Shown here piece after piece: positions 12,753 through 25,393 of a DNA stretch of 64,000 bases. Origin of the DNA: Mycolicibacterium mengxianglii (GTDB lineage: Bacteria; Actinomycetota; Actinomycetes; Mycobacteriales; Mycobacteriaceae); NCBI RefSeq assembly GCF_015710575.1, contig NZ_CP065373.1, forward strand, positions 1,116,001-1,180,000. Reading direction: 5' to 3'. Position 1 is the stretch's first letter. Each line of letters opens with the position of its first letter. The position numbers were made by a program, and so were the translations under genes. The notes beneath the pieces were generated by a model, which did no database searches, had not been told where the DNA came from, and was given only the letters and a program-made list of their open reading frames with translations.

Positions 12753-13118
12753 ATGGCGGAATTGGACGTAGACATCGTTGCGGTCGAACGCAACGTCTGG
12801 TCGGGTAAGGCGTCGTTCGTCTTCACCCGCACCACCGCCGGTGAGATCGGCATCCTGCCGCGTCACATTCCGGTGGTCGCTCAATTGGTGGATGACGCGA
12901 TGGTCCGCGTGGAGCGCGAGGGCGAAGACGACCTTCGCATCGCGGTCGACGGGGGCTTCCTGTCGGTCACCGAGGAAGGCGTGATCATCCTCGCGGAATC
13001 GGCGGAATTCGAATCAGAGATCGACGTCGACGCCGCCAGGACAGATTCGCAGTCTGACGATCCCGAGGTTGCGGCCAGGGGGCGGGCGCGCCTGCGCGCC
13101 GTCGGCCAACTGGATTAG
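12753..13118 (+). CDS. atpC: ATP synthase F1 subunit epsilon
   Basis: A 121-residue subunit with the N-terminal beta-sandwich ([16 protein letters not shown] and VDGGFLSV segments) and a shortened C-terminal helical domain, as is usual in mycobacteria. It links gamma to the c-ring and has a regulatory role. Last subunit gene of the operon; the following DUF2550 gene starts 9 bases after its stop. Confidence 0.97.
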   Translation: MAELDVDIVAVERNVWSGKASFVFTRTTAGEIGILPRHIPVVAQLVDDAMVRVEREGEDDLRIAVDGGFLSVTEEGVIILAESAEFESEIDVDAARTDSQSDDPEVAARGRARLRAVGQLD

Positions 13119-13127
13119 GAGTTGTCC

Positions 13128-13571
13128 GTGAGCGCGTCCATGGCGTTCATGGTCGTGCTCGTCTGTGTGCTCTTGCTGGTCGTCGTGGCCATGACCTACC
13201 GGTTGTGGAAACTGCGCCAAGGCGGCACTGCGGCGATCTTGCGAGACATTCCCGCTGTCGGCGGTCACGGATGGCGTCATGGCGTCATCCGTTACCGCGG
13301 CGAAGAGGCCGTGTTCTACCAGTTGTCGAGCATGCGCTGGTGGCCGAACCGTCGACTGAGCCGACGCGGCGTCGAAATCGTGTCCCGGCGATCACCGCGT
13401 GGCGACGAGTTCGACATCATGACCGAAGAGATCGTGGTCCTGGAATTGCGTGATTCGTCGCCGGACCGCCGGCGTGGTTATGAACTGGCACTGGACCGCG
13501 GTGCCTTGACGGCGTTCCTGTCGTGGCTGGAGTCCCGGCCCGACCCCCGATCCAGGCGCCGGGCCGAGTAA
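13128..13571 (+). CDS. DUF2550 membrane protein (Rv1312 family)
   Basis: A 147-residue protein of unknown function with one N-terminal membrane helix (about 5-27) and a basic cytoplasmic domain rich in Arg, containing RDIPAVGGHGWRHGVIRYRG and a C-terminal SWLESRP segment. It is conserved directly after atpC in mycobacteria (Rv1312). The GTG at 13128 with AGGAG at 13117-13121 is preferred; a TTG six bases earlier would destroy the spacing. Its conserved place in the ATP synthase operon suggests an envelope or assembly role, but nothing in the sequence shows one. Confidence 0.85.
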   Translation: MSASMAFMVVLVCVLLLVVVAMTYRLWKLRQGGTAAILRDIPAVGGHGWRHGVIRYRGEEAVFYQLSSMRWWPNRRLSRRGVEIVSRRSPRGDEFDIMTEEIVVLELRDSSPDRRRGYELALDRGALTAFLSWLESRPDPRSRRRAE

Positions 13572-13578
13572 CCCCTGG

Positions 13579-14169
13579 TCAGCTCTGCGGTGAATCCGCC
13601 GATGGGCCGCCCGGCTGCCACAGCACGTCGCCGTCGGGATTGGCGACCCGCGACAGAATAAACAGCAGGTCCGAGAGCCGGTTGAGGTACTTGGCCGGCA
13701 GGACGCTCATGTCGTCGGGATGGGCTGCGACCCCATTCCATGCCGAACGCTCTGCGCGTCGAGCTACGGTGCGTGCCACGTGCAGGAGCGCTGACAACGC
13801 CGTCCCTGCCGGCAGCACGAAGGAGTTGAGCGTCGGCAGCGCTTCGTTGAACTGGTCGCACCAGCCTTCCAGCCGGTCGATGTAGTCCTGGGTGACCCGC
13901 AGCGGCGGGTGTTCGGGCTCCGCGACCACCGGTGTCGACAGATCCGCGCCCGCGTCGAACAGGTCGTTCTGGATCTGGCGGAGCACAGTCGCCATGGCTT
14001 GATCCGGCGCGCCCAGGGCGATTGCGGCGCCGATCGCGGCGTTCGTTTCATCACAGTCGGCGTAGGCCACCAGCCGGGGGTCGGACTTGGCGACCCGGGA
14101 GAAATCGCTCAGACCTGTGGTCCCGTCGTCGCCGGTGCGGGTGTAGATGCGAGTCAGGTGCACAGCCAT
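13579..14169 (-). CDS. Cob(I)alamin adenosyltransferase, PduO type
   Basis: This enzyme transfers the adenosyl group of ATP to cob(I)alamin to make adenosylcobalamin. The 196-residue product has the PduO-family nucleotide loop TRTGDDGTTGL near residues 10-20 and the C-terminal RRAERSAW and LNRLSDLLF motifs. It matches Rv1314c. The ATG at 14169 has no Shine-Dalgarno sequence but a -10 (TACGGT read on the minus strand, 14176-14181) 6 bases upstream, so the mRNA is probably leaderless. It is convergent with the DUF2550 gene and divergent from murA. Adenosylcobalamin is the cofactor of methylmalonyl-CoA mutase; the epimerase of that pathway is at 30.2 kb. Confidence 0.94.
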   Translation of the reverse strand: MAVHLTRIYTRTGDDGTTGLSDFSRVAKSDPRLVAYADCDETNAAIGAAIALGAPDQAMATVLRQIQNDLFDAGADLSTPVVAEPEHPPLRVTQDYIDRLEGWCDQFNEALPTLNSFVLPAGTALSALLHVARTVARRAERSAWNGVAAHPDDMSVLPAKYLNRLSDLLFILSRVANPDGDVLWQPGGPSADSPQS

Positions 14170-14224
14170 AGAAAAACCGTACGGCAGTGCGCCGATGGTG
14201 TCTGCCTTCGGCCCCGCGCCTGCA

Positions 14225-14230
14225 TACACT
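14225..14230 (+). promoter_or_regulatory. murA -10 element, leaderless start
   Basis: TACACT ends 7 bases before the GTG start at 14238, and there is no ribosome-binding site, so the murA transcript probably begins at its start codon. On the other strand, TACGGT (14181-14176) ends 6 bases before the adenosyltransferase ATG, giving two divergent leaderless promoters within about 70 bp. Confidence 0.5.
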
Positions 14231-14237
14231 GACCGGC

Positions 14238-15491
14238 GTGAGTGAGCGATTCGTTGTGACCGGTGGTAACCGGTTGTCCGGCGAAGTTGCTGTTGGGGGA
14301 GCCAAGAACAGCGTGCTCAAACTGATGGCGGCAAGTCTGCTGGCTGAGGGCACGACGACGATCACGAATTGCCCTGACATCCTCGATGTGCCGTTGATGG
14401 CCGAAGTGCTGCGTGGCCTGGGTGCCACCGTCGAGCTCGACGGCGACGTCGTGCGCATCACCTCCCCGGACGAGCCCAAGTACGACGCAGATTTCGCTGC
14501 GGTACGGCAGTTCCGCGCCTCGGTGTGTGTGCTGGGTCCGTTGGTGGGCCGGTGTAAGCGGGCCAAGGTGGCACTGCCTGGTGGCGACGCGATCGGATCC
14601 CGTCCGCTGGACATGCACCAGGCCGGCCTCCGGCAACTGGGTGCGACCTGCAATATCGAGCACGGCTGCGTGGTGGCGCACGCCGAGACGCTGCGTGGTG
14701 CGGAGATCCAGCTGGAATTCCCGTCGGTGGGCGCCACCGAGAACATCTTGATGGCCGCGGTACTGGCCGAAGGGGTGACAACGATCTACAACGCCGCGCG
14801 GGAGCCGGACGTGGTGGACCTCTGCACGATGCTCAGCCAGATGGGCGCGCAGCTCTCCGGCGCCGGCTCGTCGACACTGACCATCACCGGAGTGCCGAAG
14901 CTGTATCCGACCGAGCACCGGGTGATCGGCGACCGCATCGTCGCCGCGACGTGGGGGATCGCCGCTGCGATGACCAGGGGCGACATCTCGGTGACGGGGG
15001 TGGACCCGGCGCATCTCCAACTCGTGCTGCACAAGCTGCACGATGTCGGCGCGACGGTGACCCAGCACGACAACGGGTTCCGGGTGGTGCAGTACGAGCG
15101 TCCGAAGGCCGTCAACGTCGCCACCCTGCCGTTTCCGGGATTCCCGACCGACCTGCAACCGATGGCGATCGGCCTGGCGTCGATCGCCGAAGGCACGTCG
15201 ATGATCACCGAAAACGTCTTCGAGGCGAGATTCCGCTTTGTCGAGGAGATGATCCGCCTCGGCGCCGACGCCCGCACCGACGGCCATCACGCCGTCGTGC
15301 GGGGGATTCCGCAGTTGTCGAGTGCGCCCGTGTGGTCCTCGGATATCCGGGCGGGCGCCGGCCTGGTGCTGGCCGGGCTGGTCGCCGACGGCGATACCGA
15401 GGTGCACGACGTATTCCACATCGATCGTGGGTATCCGCTGTTCGTGGAGAATTTGGTCAGTTTGGGTGCCGAGATTGAGCGCGTAAGCTAG
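14238..15491 (+). CDS. murA: UDP-N-acetylglucosamine 1-carboxyvinyltransferase
   Basis: MurA performs the first committed step of peptidoglycan synthesis, transferring enolpyruvate from PEP to UDP-GlcNAc. The 417-residue protein has the two-domain inside-out alpha/beta barrel fold signature, with GGAKNS at 20-25 and [11 protein letters not shown] at 113-123. Asp117 stands where fosfomycin-sensitive enzymes have the reactive Cys (Cys115 in E. coli); this substitution explains the natural fosfomycin resistance of mycobacteria. The GTG at 14238 gives [11 protein letters not shown], the usual N-terminus; the frame is open to 14187 but that part has no counterpart. Confidence 0.97.
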   Translation: MSERFVVTGGNRLSGEVAVGGAKNSVLKLMAASLLAEGTTTITNCPDILDVPLMAEVLRGLGATVELDGDVVRITSPDEPKYDADFAAVRQFRASVCVLGPLVGRCKRAKVALPGGDAIGSRPLDMHQAGLRQLGATCNIEHGCVVAHAETLRGAEIQLEFPSVGATENILMAAVLAEGVTTIYNAAREPDVVDLCTMLSQMGAQLSGAGSSTLTITGVPKLYPTEHRVIGDRIVAATWGIAAAMTRGDISVTGVDPAHLQLVLHKLHDVGATVTQHDNGFRVVQYERPKAVNVATLPFPGFPTDLQPMAIGLASIAEGTSMITENVFEARFRFVEEMIRLGADARTDGHHAVVRGIPQLSSAPVWSSDIRAGAGLVLAGLVADGDTEVHDVFHIDRGYPLFVENLVSLGAEIERVS

Positions 15492-15530
15492 TGGAGGTCG
15501 CCCGAAGTGGGGCGATGAGCCACCGAAGTG

Positions 15531-15576
15531 CCCCTGACCAGGGGATTTGACTTCGAAACGGCCAAGGTCCTAATCT
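15531..15576 (+). promoter_or_regulatory. rrn operon promoter, upstream of two
   Basis: TTGACT (15547-15552) and TAATCT (15571-15576) are separated by 18 bases. A perfect inverted repeat CCCCTG-AC-CAGGGG (15531-15544) abuts the -35 box. The 370-bp gap between murA and the 16S gene holds this promoter, a second promoter, the antitermination leader and T-rich processing sequence, and no protein gene. Confidence 0.7.
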
Positions 15577-15610
15577 TATGAAGTCGCCGCGGAAACGCGG
15601 AGAACAAAGT

Positions 15611-15639
15611 TTGACTCGCTGGCGGAGATAGTTTAAGCT
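15611..15639 (+). promoter_or_regulatory. rrn operon proximal promoter (PCL1-like)
   Basis: TTGACT (15611-15616), a 17-base spacer and TAAGCT (15634-15639). The sequence following it (GGCAGGGTTGCC) is the conserved leader start found after the proximal rRNA promoter of mycobacteria, so this is probably the shared PCL1 promoter. Confidence 0.75.
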
Positions 15640-15684
15640 GGCAGGGTTGCCCTGAAACGGGATAACCAAGACAATTCAGGTCTG

Positions 15685-15720
15685 TTGTTTGAGAACTCAA
15701 TAGTGTGTTTGGTGGTTTTT
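15685..15720 (+). promoter_or_regulatory. rRNA antitermination leader (boxB/boxA-like)
   Basis: The stretch begins with a TTGAG-AA-CTCAA hairpin (15689-15700) followed by AGTGTGTTTGGTGG. It is the conserved leader block before mycobacterial 16S genes and is taken as the Nus-dependent antitermination signal. Confidence 0.6.
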
Positions 15721-15861
15721 GTTTGTTTTTGGCCATCCTCGTGGGGGACTCCCCGTCTTCCTGTTGTGGGGGTGGTTGTTTTTGATGCCAGTTTGTTTGG
15801 TGTCTTTTGTTTGTGATCGGATTTCTCTGATTGTGAATTCACCTGACTTTGGTTGGGTTGT

Positions 15862-20945
<5,084 letters not shown>

Positions 20946-21132
20946 AAGACGCCCGCAACCACTCCACAAATGCAACAAACATTGCATCCCACCACCAAAA
21001 ACACCTTTTTTGGTGACACGGTGACACCCCCAGCATCACGTGATGTGTTCGGGACACCGCCCACCCCGTGGGCGACCCCTACCAGAAACACATCTGACTG
21101 GTGAGGGTTTCACCGCACACAAAAAAATAGAG
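20946..21132 (+). other. 23S-5S spacer
   Basis: About 187 bases with no gene and no tRNA. It contains a GGTGACACGGTGACACC repeat (about 21012-21028) and CCACCCCGTGGGCG. It is longer than the roughly 100 bases seen in M. tuberculosis. Confidence 0.75.
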
Positions 21133-21247
21133 TTACGGCGGTCATAGCGACAGGGAAACGCCCGGTCCCATCCCGAACCCGGAAGCTAAGCCTGTCAGCG
21201 CCGATGATACTACCCCTACGGGTGGAAAAGTAGGACACCGCCGAACA
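21133..21247 (+). rRNA. rrf: 5S ribosomal RNA
   Basis: About 115 nt beginning TTACGGCGGTCATAGCG and containing CCCGGTCCCATCCCGAACCC, the conserved loop A-B region, then the closing strand GGACACCGCCGAAC. Terminal GGCGGT and ACCGCC pair as expected. Confidence 0.95.
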
Positions 21248-21254
21248 CACATTA

Positions 21255-21294
21255 GAAATACCCCCCACCACACGGTGGGGGGTATTTCTATTTC
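21255..21294 (+). terminator. Strong intrinsic terminator of the rrn operon
   Basis: A perfect 15-bp stem, GAAATACCCCCCACC (21255-21269) with GGTGGGGGGTATTTC (21274-21288), closed by an ACAC loop and followed by TATTT. It ends the rRNA transcript before the convergent ogt gene. Confidence 0.9.
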
Positions 21295-21312
21295 CCCAAC
21301 AGATGCGGGAAC

Positions 21313-21804
21313 TCAGTCAAACAACGTCAAACTCGTTGCATTCTTCTCCATATCGAGAAGAGCTCGTTTCCGGTGCAATCCGCCGCCGAACCCGGTGAGG
21401 CTGCCATTCGCGCCTATCACCCGGTGGCAGGGCACGACAATGGCTATCGGGTTGTGTCCATTCGCCAACCCCACTGCGCGGAATGCGGAGGGGACACCTA
21501 TTTGTCGCGCAATATCGCCATATGACCGGGTCTCGCCATAAGGAATGGTTGTGAGGGCCTCCCAGACTTTGCGCTGAAATGGTGTACCTTCGAATTCCAG
21601 GCGTAGCTCGAAGTCGTGGAGTTCGCCGGCGAAATACGCGGCCAGTTGTTCTACCGCGTCGGGAAACGCGCGGTCGTCGAGGGTCCAATCGGCCCGGTCC
21701 GGCTCATAACTTTGATCCACCATCCGCAGATGCGTGAGCACCGGCCCGCGGCCCGCCAGGGTCAGGAGGCCGATGGGGCTGTCGATCATCCGGTATCTCG
21801 TCAT
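21313..21804 (-). CDS. ogt: Methylated-DNA--protein-cysteine methyltransferase
   Basis: A 163-residue suicide enzyme that removes the alkyl group from O6-alkylguanine onto its own cysteine. The acceptor Cys126 is in the PCHRVIG motif, and FQRKVWEAL and PYGETRSYGDIA are the usual flanking motifs. It sits immediately after the rrn terminator, as Rv1316c does. The alkA/ada-type gene that precedes ogt in M. tuberculosis (Rv1317c) is absent here. Confidence 0.95.
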   Translation of the reverse strand: MTRYRMIDSPIGLLTLAGRGPVLTHLRMVDQSYEPDRADWTLDDRAFPDAVEQLAAYFAGELHDFELRLEFEGTPFQRKVWEALTTIPYGETRSYGDIARQIGVPSAFRAVGLANGHNPIAIVVPCHRVIGANGSLTGFGGGLHRKRALLDMEKNATSLTLFD

Positions 21805-22123
21805 GCTGCGATCTCACAATCCTTTCCGGGCCCTCTGGGCGGCCACCGGTTCACATCATGTGGCCGTGCCGGTGGGATGGAGGCTAGTTACTCCGCGGTG
21901 CCGCCGGTAGGGCTTCGAGTCCTACGGCCTCCGGTAAGGAGACTCCTAGACTGGGGCGCTGCCTCATGAGGGACACCCGATCTGCCTTGCTTTCTGAATA
22001 CGAGACGGATGGTCGAGCGCTTCACCATCGAGCTGCGGGGCAGAACGATGTTCATGGGCAGTCGTAGCCCCACGTCGCACATTCGTAGTGAATTTGTTGG
22101 CTTTCCGTTTCCGCAATTCATGA

Positions 22124-22957
22124 TCACCGGTCGTTGCGTCCAGGCTGCGTCATCCGCTGCTCGTCGAGGAACCCGCCCACTACGGTCACAAGGTCGTCGG
22201 GCCGTTCCAGGTGCAGGCAGTGGCTTGACCCTGGTCCGGTGAGCAGCTCGAAACGAGCGCCCGGGATCGCGTCTGCGACCGCCTTGGCCTGCCACGGCGG
22301 TGTCAACAGATCCTGCTCCCCGCCCACGACCAGAGTCGGCGTTGCGATGCCTCCCAGCCGGTCGAGCGAGTCGTGGAGCAGGTCGGCGTCCCACTGCTCG
22401 ACGGCGACCGCCATCTGCGCCTCGGTCTGCGGAAAGGCGGGAAGCATGGGTGCGAGCAGCTGCGCAAAGTCCGGACGGTCGAGCATCTGAGGGGAGAACG
22501 CCAATCCCCCAACGGTGAGGGCCGCCTCCATGTCACGGGCGACGTAGGGAAGCCGCATCGCCGTGACGACTGAGCGTTGAAACCCAGCCCCTCGGCCCCA
22601 GGTGGCGTACATGACGGCGGAGGCGACCTGCTGTGGGTGCGCCAGCGCCAGCTCCTGCAACACTGCCGACCCGAGCGACCAGCCCAAGATATGGGCCTTG
22701 GGCACGTCGAGGGCTTCCAGCAGCGCGGAGGCGTCCTCGGCTAGGGAGGCCATGGTGATCGGGCCGTCGCCGCGCTCACTGCCGCCGAGCCCGCGGTTGT
22801 CGAAGGCGATGACGCGGTATCGCTCGGCGAGACGAGACTGCAGGTCGCCCCACAACTGGATGGCGCCGGCTGTGCCCATGACGAGCAGCAGTGGCTCACC
22901 TTCGCCGCTCACCTCGTAGTTGAGGGCCACCCCAGTGCGGACGGTCTGTACGGGCAT
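22124..22957 (-). CDS. Alpha/beta-fold hydrolase
   Basis: A 277-residue hydrolase with the nucleophile elbow GWSLG at 92-96 (Ser94), an Asp in the VVGGEQDLLTP strand and the catalytic His in the GSSHCLHLERP segment, a complete triad. It resembles the 3-oxoadipate enol-lactonase/epoxide-hydrolase-like group; substrate unknown. The ATG at 22957 has GGAGGA 4 bases ahead; the frame is open to 23056 but that extension has no support. It lies in a block that is not in the M. tuberculosis order. Confidence 0.85.
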   Translation of the reverse strand: MPVQTVRTGVALNYEVSGEGEPLLLVMGTAGAIQLWGDLQSRLAERYRVIAFDNRGLGGSERGDGPITMASLAEDASALLEALDVPKAHILGWSLGSAVLQELALAHPQQVASAVMYATWGRGAGFQRSVVTAMRLPYVARDMEAALTVGGLAFSPQMLDRPDFAQLLAPMLPAFPQTEAQMAVAVEQWDADLLHDSLDRLGGIATPTLVVGGEQDLLTPPWQAKAVADAIPGARFELLTGPGSSHCLHLERPDDLVTVVGGFLDEQRMTQPGRNDR

Positions 22958-23197
22958 GGTTCCTCCAAGATATGAGTGGCTGAGATGGACGCTGAGCCAC
23001 CTACGCACGATGCCGATGGCCCTGTGTCGGGATAACGCCCAGCAGACCAACACCATTCACGACCGCGTTGCACTTGGCCAGGTTCGGTTAGGTCACCGCC
23101 CTACGAGGTGCACTTGCGCCGCTCAGGTTGGAGTTGACCGAGAACGTGGCGCACATGGCGCCGACGGTGTTGCCGGCACCCAAGGTGGGGTAGGCGT
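22958..23197. other. Intergenic sequence, possible relic
   Basis: No intact gene is seen. On the minus strand, 23090-23196 reads as a peptide (PTLGAGNTVGAMCATFSV) with protein-like composition, immediately behind the truncated CitE-like frame. It may be another gene fragment but is not recognised. Confidence 0.4.
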
Positions 23198-23437
23198 TCA
23201 CTGCTCGGCGTTGATTCGCACGACGGTGCGTGCTGGATCGAGCGGAGTGTCGACGAGGGCTTGGCGTGCGGTCGACTTGTCCGTGGCTGCGACACCGTCT
23301 TCGAGGTCGAGGATGACGACATCGGCACGTGCTGCGGCTTTTTCGAAGCGTTCCGGACGGTCGGCCGGGCAGAACAGCCACGCTGGCCCCGGCGTCAGCC
23401 AGTTCACGTTGCGTCCGTCGATGACGGGCGCAGCCAT
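23198..23437 (-). pseudogene. CitE-like CoA-ester lyase (HpcH/HpaI family), N-terminal fragment
   Basis: The 79-codon frame matches the first quarter of a CitE-type lyase: LFCPADRPERFEKAAARADVV-type strand 1 and helix, then LDLEDGV, the signature acidic motif of the barrel, then VVRINA. It stops at 23198 instead of continuing to the 270-300 residues of the family, so the metal-binding and catalytic C-terminal barrel is missing. It overlaps the end of a MaoC-like remnant on the same strand; MaoC and CitE genes are often neighbours in C5-dicarboxylic acid CoA-ester degradation. Confidence 0.65.
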
Positions 23438-23660
23438 ACGAGTGTCTTGCGCACCGCCGTTGCGACGACGTCGCCGTGTTGGTTGCGGCCGGTGTGGGTG
23501 AAGGTCACGATGCCCTCACCGGGGCGAGACCTCGATGCGCGTTTGTCGGTGACCGTGGTCTCCGCGTAGAGGGTGTCGCCATGGAAACCGGGTGGGGGAA
23601 GGACACTTCGGAGAATCCCAGATTGGCCACGATGGGGCGCGTGTGGGGGTGACGCGACCG
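23404..23660 (-). pseudogene. MaoC-like dehydratase, frameshifted C-terminal fragment
   Basis: On the minus strand the C-terminal half of a MaoC (hot-dog fold) acyl-CoA hydratase can be read: ANLGFSEVSFPHPV in one frame and, after a shift in the run around the HPV/FHG junction (about 23585), FHGDTLYAETTVTDKR, TFTHTGRNQHGDVV and VRKTLVWLRP in another. A missing base in GGTTTCC (normally one more T for PVFHGDTL) explains the shift. The N-terminal half with the catalytic Asp/His is absent. Confidence 0.6.
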
Positions 23661-23725
23661 CTCCTGAACTGAAGATCGTTTCTAGTCAACAATTGTCGTC
23701 GAACGCGACACGACTACGGATAGGC

Positions 23726-24622
23726 TCAGCCGCGAACACGCTGGCGCAGGAAGAGCGCCGCCCGGTCGAGTGCTTCGTCGGCTTCGTCGAGGGTGCCCGT
23801 GAACGACTGGAACACGTGCGGCACCTTTGCGGTGATGTCCAGCACGACGTCGACCTCTGCGTCGGAGGCGCGCACAGCAAGCCGGCGGGCGTCGTCGAGG
23901 AGCATCTCGTTGGTCCCGACCTGCACGAGCAGGGGTGGCAGACCGGTCAAATCGGCAGTTACCGCCGGGCTAAGTAGCGGGTTGCGCCTGTCGTGATCGG
24001 CGACGTACAAACTGCTCATGCGGTCAAGCTCTGCGCGATCGAGCAAAGGATCCACGTCCGCCTTGGTCACCATGCTTGGGCCGGATCGCGTTGCGTCCAC
24101 GCCCGGGGAGAACGCGACGAGCGCCGCCGGCATGGGCAGTCCAGCGTCACGCGCCGCGAGCGCGCCCGTGATCGCCAACCCCCCGCCCGCCGAGTCGCCC
24201 ACGAAGGCAATGGACTCGGCGGCCTGACCCATCTCGAGAAGTTCACGGTAGGCCGCGACCACGTCTTCCACATCGGCGGGAAAGGGGTGTTCCGGAGCCA
24301 GGCGATAATCCAGGGAGATGCTCGACATGCCGGACCTGATCACCAGGTTGGCGGTGAGCCCCAGCGCCGTTCGGGGAGAACCGACGACATGTGACCCGCC
24401 GTGGAAATACAGCAGCGTTCCGGCACTGGCTCCGGTGTCTGAGCTGACCCGCAGGGCGGGGCGTCCCCCGATCGGTGCCTCGTCCACACGGATACCGTCA
24501 GGCACCGGCAGGGTATTCATCATCTTCTCGAAGCCGTGGCGCATCTCGCTGACGGACTGGCCCGGGTTGGCTCTGGCGCGACGCAGCTGCGCGTCGAGCC
24601 ATTCGCGCTGAGCTGTCGACAT
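23726..24622 (-). CDS. Alpha/beta hydrolase fold-3 esterase (LipH/hormone-sensitive-lipase type)
   Basis: A 298-residue esterase with the oxyanion-hole motif HGG at 74-76, the nucleophile motif GDSAG at 142-146 (Ser144), the NPLLSP segment and a C-terminal PHVFQSF region carrying the catalytic His. This is the HSL family, usually acting on short-chain esters. The ATG at 24622 has AAAGGAGAT directly ahead. It is divergent from a marR gene across a 46-bp gap; both promoters overlap one perfect palindrome, so the MarR protein probably controls it. Confidence 0.88.
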   Translation of the reverse strand: MSTAQREWLDAQLRRARANPGQSVSEMRHGFEKMMNTLPVPDGIRVDEAPIGGRPALRVSSDTGASAGTLLYFHGGSHVVGSPRTALGLTANLVIRSGMSSISLDYRLAPEHPFPADVEDVVAAYRELLEMGQAAESIAFVGDSAGGGLAITGALAARDAGLPMPAALVAFSPGVDATRSGPSMVTKADVDPLLDRAELDRMSSLYVADHDRRNPLLSPAVTADLTGLPPLLVQVGTNEMLLDDARRLAVRASDAEVDVVLDITAKVPHVFQSFTGTLDEADEALDRAALFLRQRVRG

Positions 24623-24652
24623 CGCATCTCCTTTCATCCCCATACTTGCTTC

Positions 24653-24679
24653 ACTATATTATCTGCCATGGCAGATAAT
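24653..24679. promoter_or_regulatory. MarR-type operator: perfect 22-bp palindrome over divergent promoters
   Basis: 24658-24679 is a perfect inverted repeat; the half-site is ATTATCTGCCA. The marR start codon (24668) is at its centre. TATATT (24655-24660) is a -10 for marR 7 bases before the ATG, and on the minus strand TATAGT (24658-24653) is a -10 for the esterase gene. A bound dimer would cover both promoters. Confidence 0.8.
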
Positions 24680-25147
24680 GCATCGGCATATTCTACTGAC
24701 CTCGACACGCTGTTCAACGAACTCGTCCGCGCGGAGACTCGTCTCTACAACGCAGTTGCCGAGCGCATGAAGGCGCACGCCGGTGTAGGAGCCGGACACT
24801 TCGAGTTGCTGCGCTACGTCCGCGACCACCCAGGCTCGCGGGTCGCAGATCTGGCCTCGGCTTTCGCGATCGGAGTCGGGACTACCAGCAAGATCGCCGA
24901 CCGCCTAGAAACGGAAGGGTGGTTGGAACGCCGCCCGAACCCGACAAACCGGCGGTCGTCCCTGCTCGTGCTGACCAACGCGGGCCAGTCGACCGTGTCA
25001 CGGGCAGAGCCCGTCTGGCAGGCCGCACTTCAGCAGATCCTCGGCGAAGGAGCGCTCAGCCCGGGAGAGCTGGTGGCCCTGTCGAAAGCCCTCGCCACTC
25101 TGCGCTGGGACCTAGAGCGACGCCGCGAGGGGCTTCCGACAGGATGA
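24668..25147 (+). CDS. MarR-family transcriptional regulator
   Basis: A 159-residue winged-helix regulator. The N- and C-terminal helices form the dimer interface; the DNA-binding part runs from HFELLRYVRDHPGSR (about 57) through the recognition helix GVGTTSKIADRLETEGW to the wing RRPNPTNRRSS. MarR proteins usually repress their own and a divergent gene and release DNA when they bind small aromatic or lipophilic ligands. The ATG at 24668 is leaderless and lies in the centre of a 22-bp palindrome. The likely target is the divergent esterase. Confidence 0.9.
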   Translation: MADNASAYSTDLDTLFNELVRAETRLYNAVAERMKAHAGVGAGHFELLRYVRDHPGSRVADLASAFAIGVGTTSKIADRLETEGWLERRPNPTNRRSSLLVLTNAGQSTVSRAEPVWQAALQQILGEGALSPGELVALSKALATLRWDLERRREGLPTG

Positions 25148-25393
25148 CGCCAATTCGTTGCCACTGGTGGGTCGTTGCCCGTCACTGGGGCATCCGATGA
25201 GGAGAGACATGAAGAGCCGCAGCACACTATCGATAGGACGGCGCGCCCGATCCGACACGACTCCCACTCGTCTGCCTCCGCCGGCAAATGCCGCGCGAGA
25301 CACGACTTTTCGATCGGTACCAAGGGATCGCGATGGGGCGACCGACCCAAGTGATCACCATGAAGGAGGTGTGGTCGGCTGGCACCGTCGGCG
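25148..25393. other. Intergenic region between marR and the amidohydrolase
   Basis: No convincing gene. A small plus-strand frame beginning ATG 25209 (after AGGAGA) encodes an Arg/Thr/Pro-rich 74-residue peptide that runs into the end of the amidohydrolase; its composition does not look protein-like past the first 15 codons. It could be the broken start of a lost gene. Confidence 0.4.

Noticed and set aside
21100..21260. Mobile element ends near the rrn operon
   Set aside because: The inverted repeat at 21255-21288 is a terminator; no transposase or target duplication is present anywhere in the window.
21888..22394. Minus-strand frame of 168 codons containing SSMVKRSTI
   Set aside because: This peptide type is a known false translation of tRNA-like DNA, and the rest overlaps the hydrolase gene in another frame.
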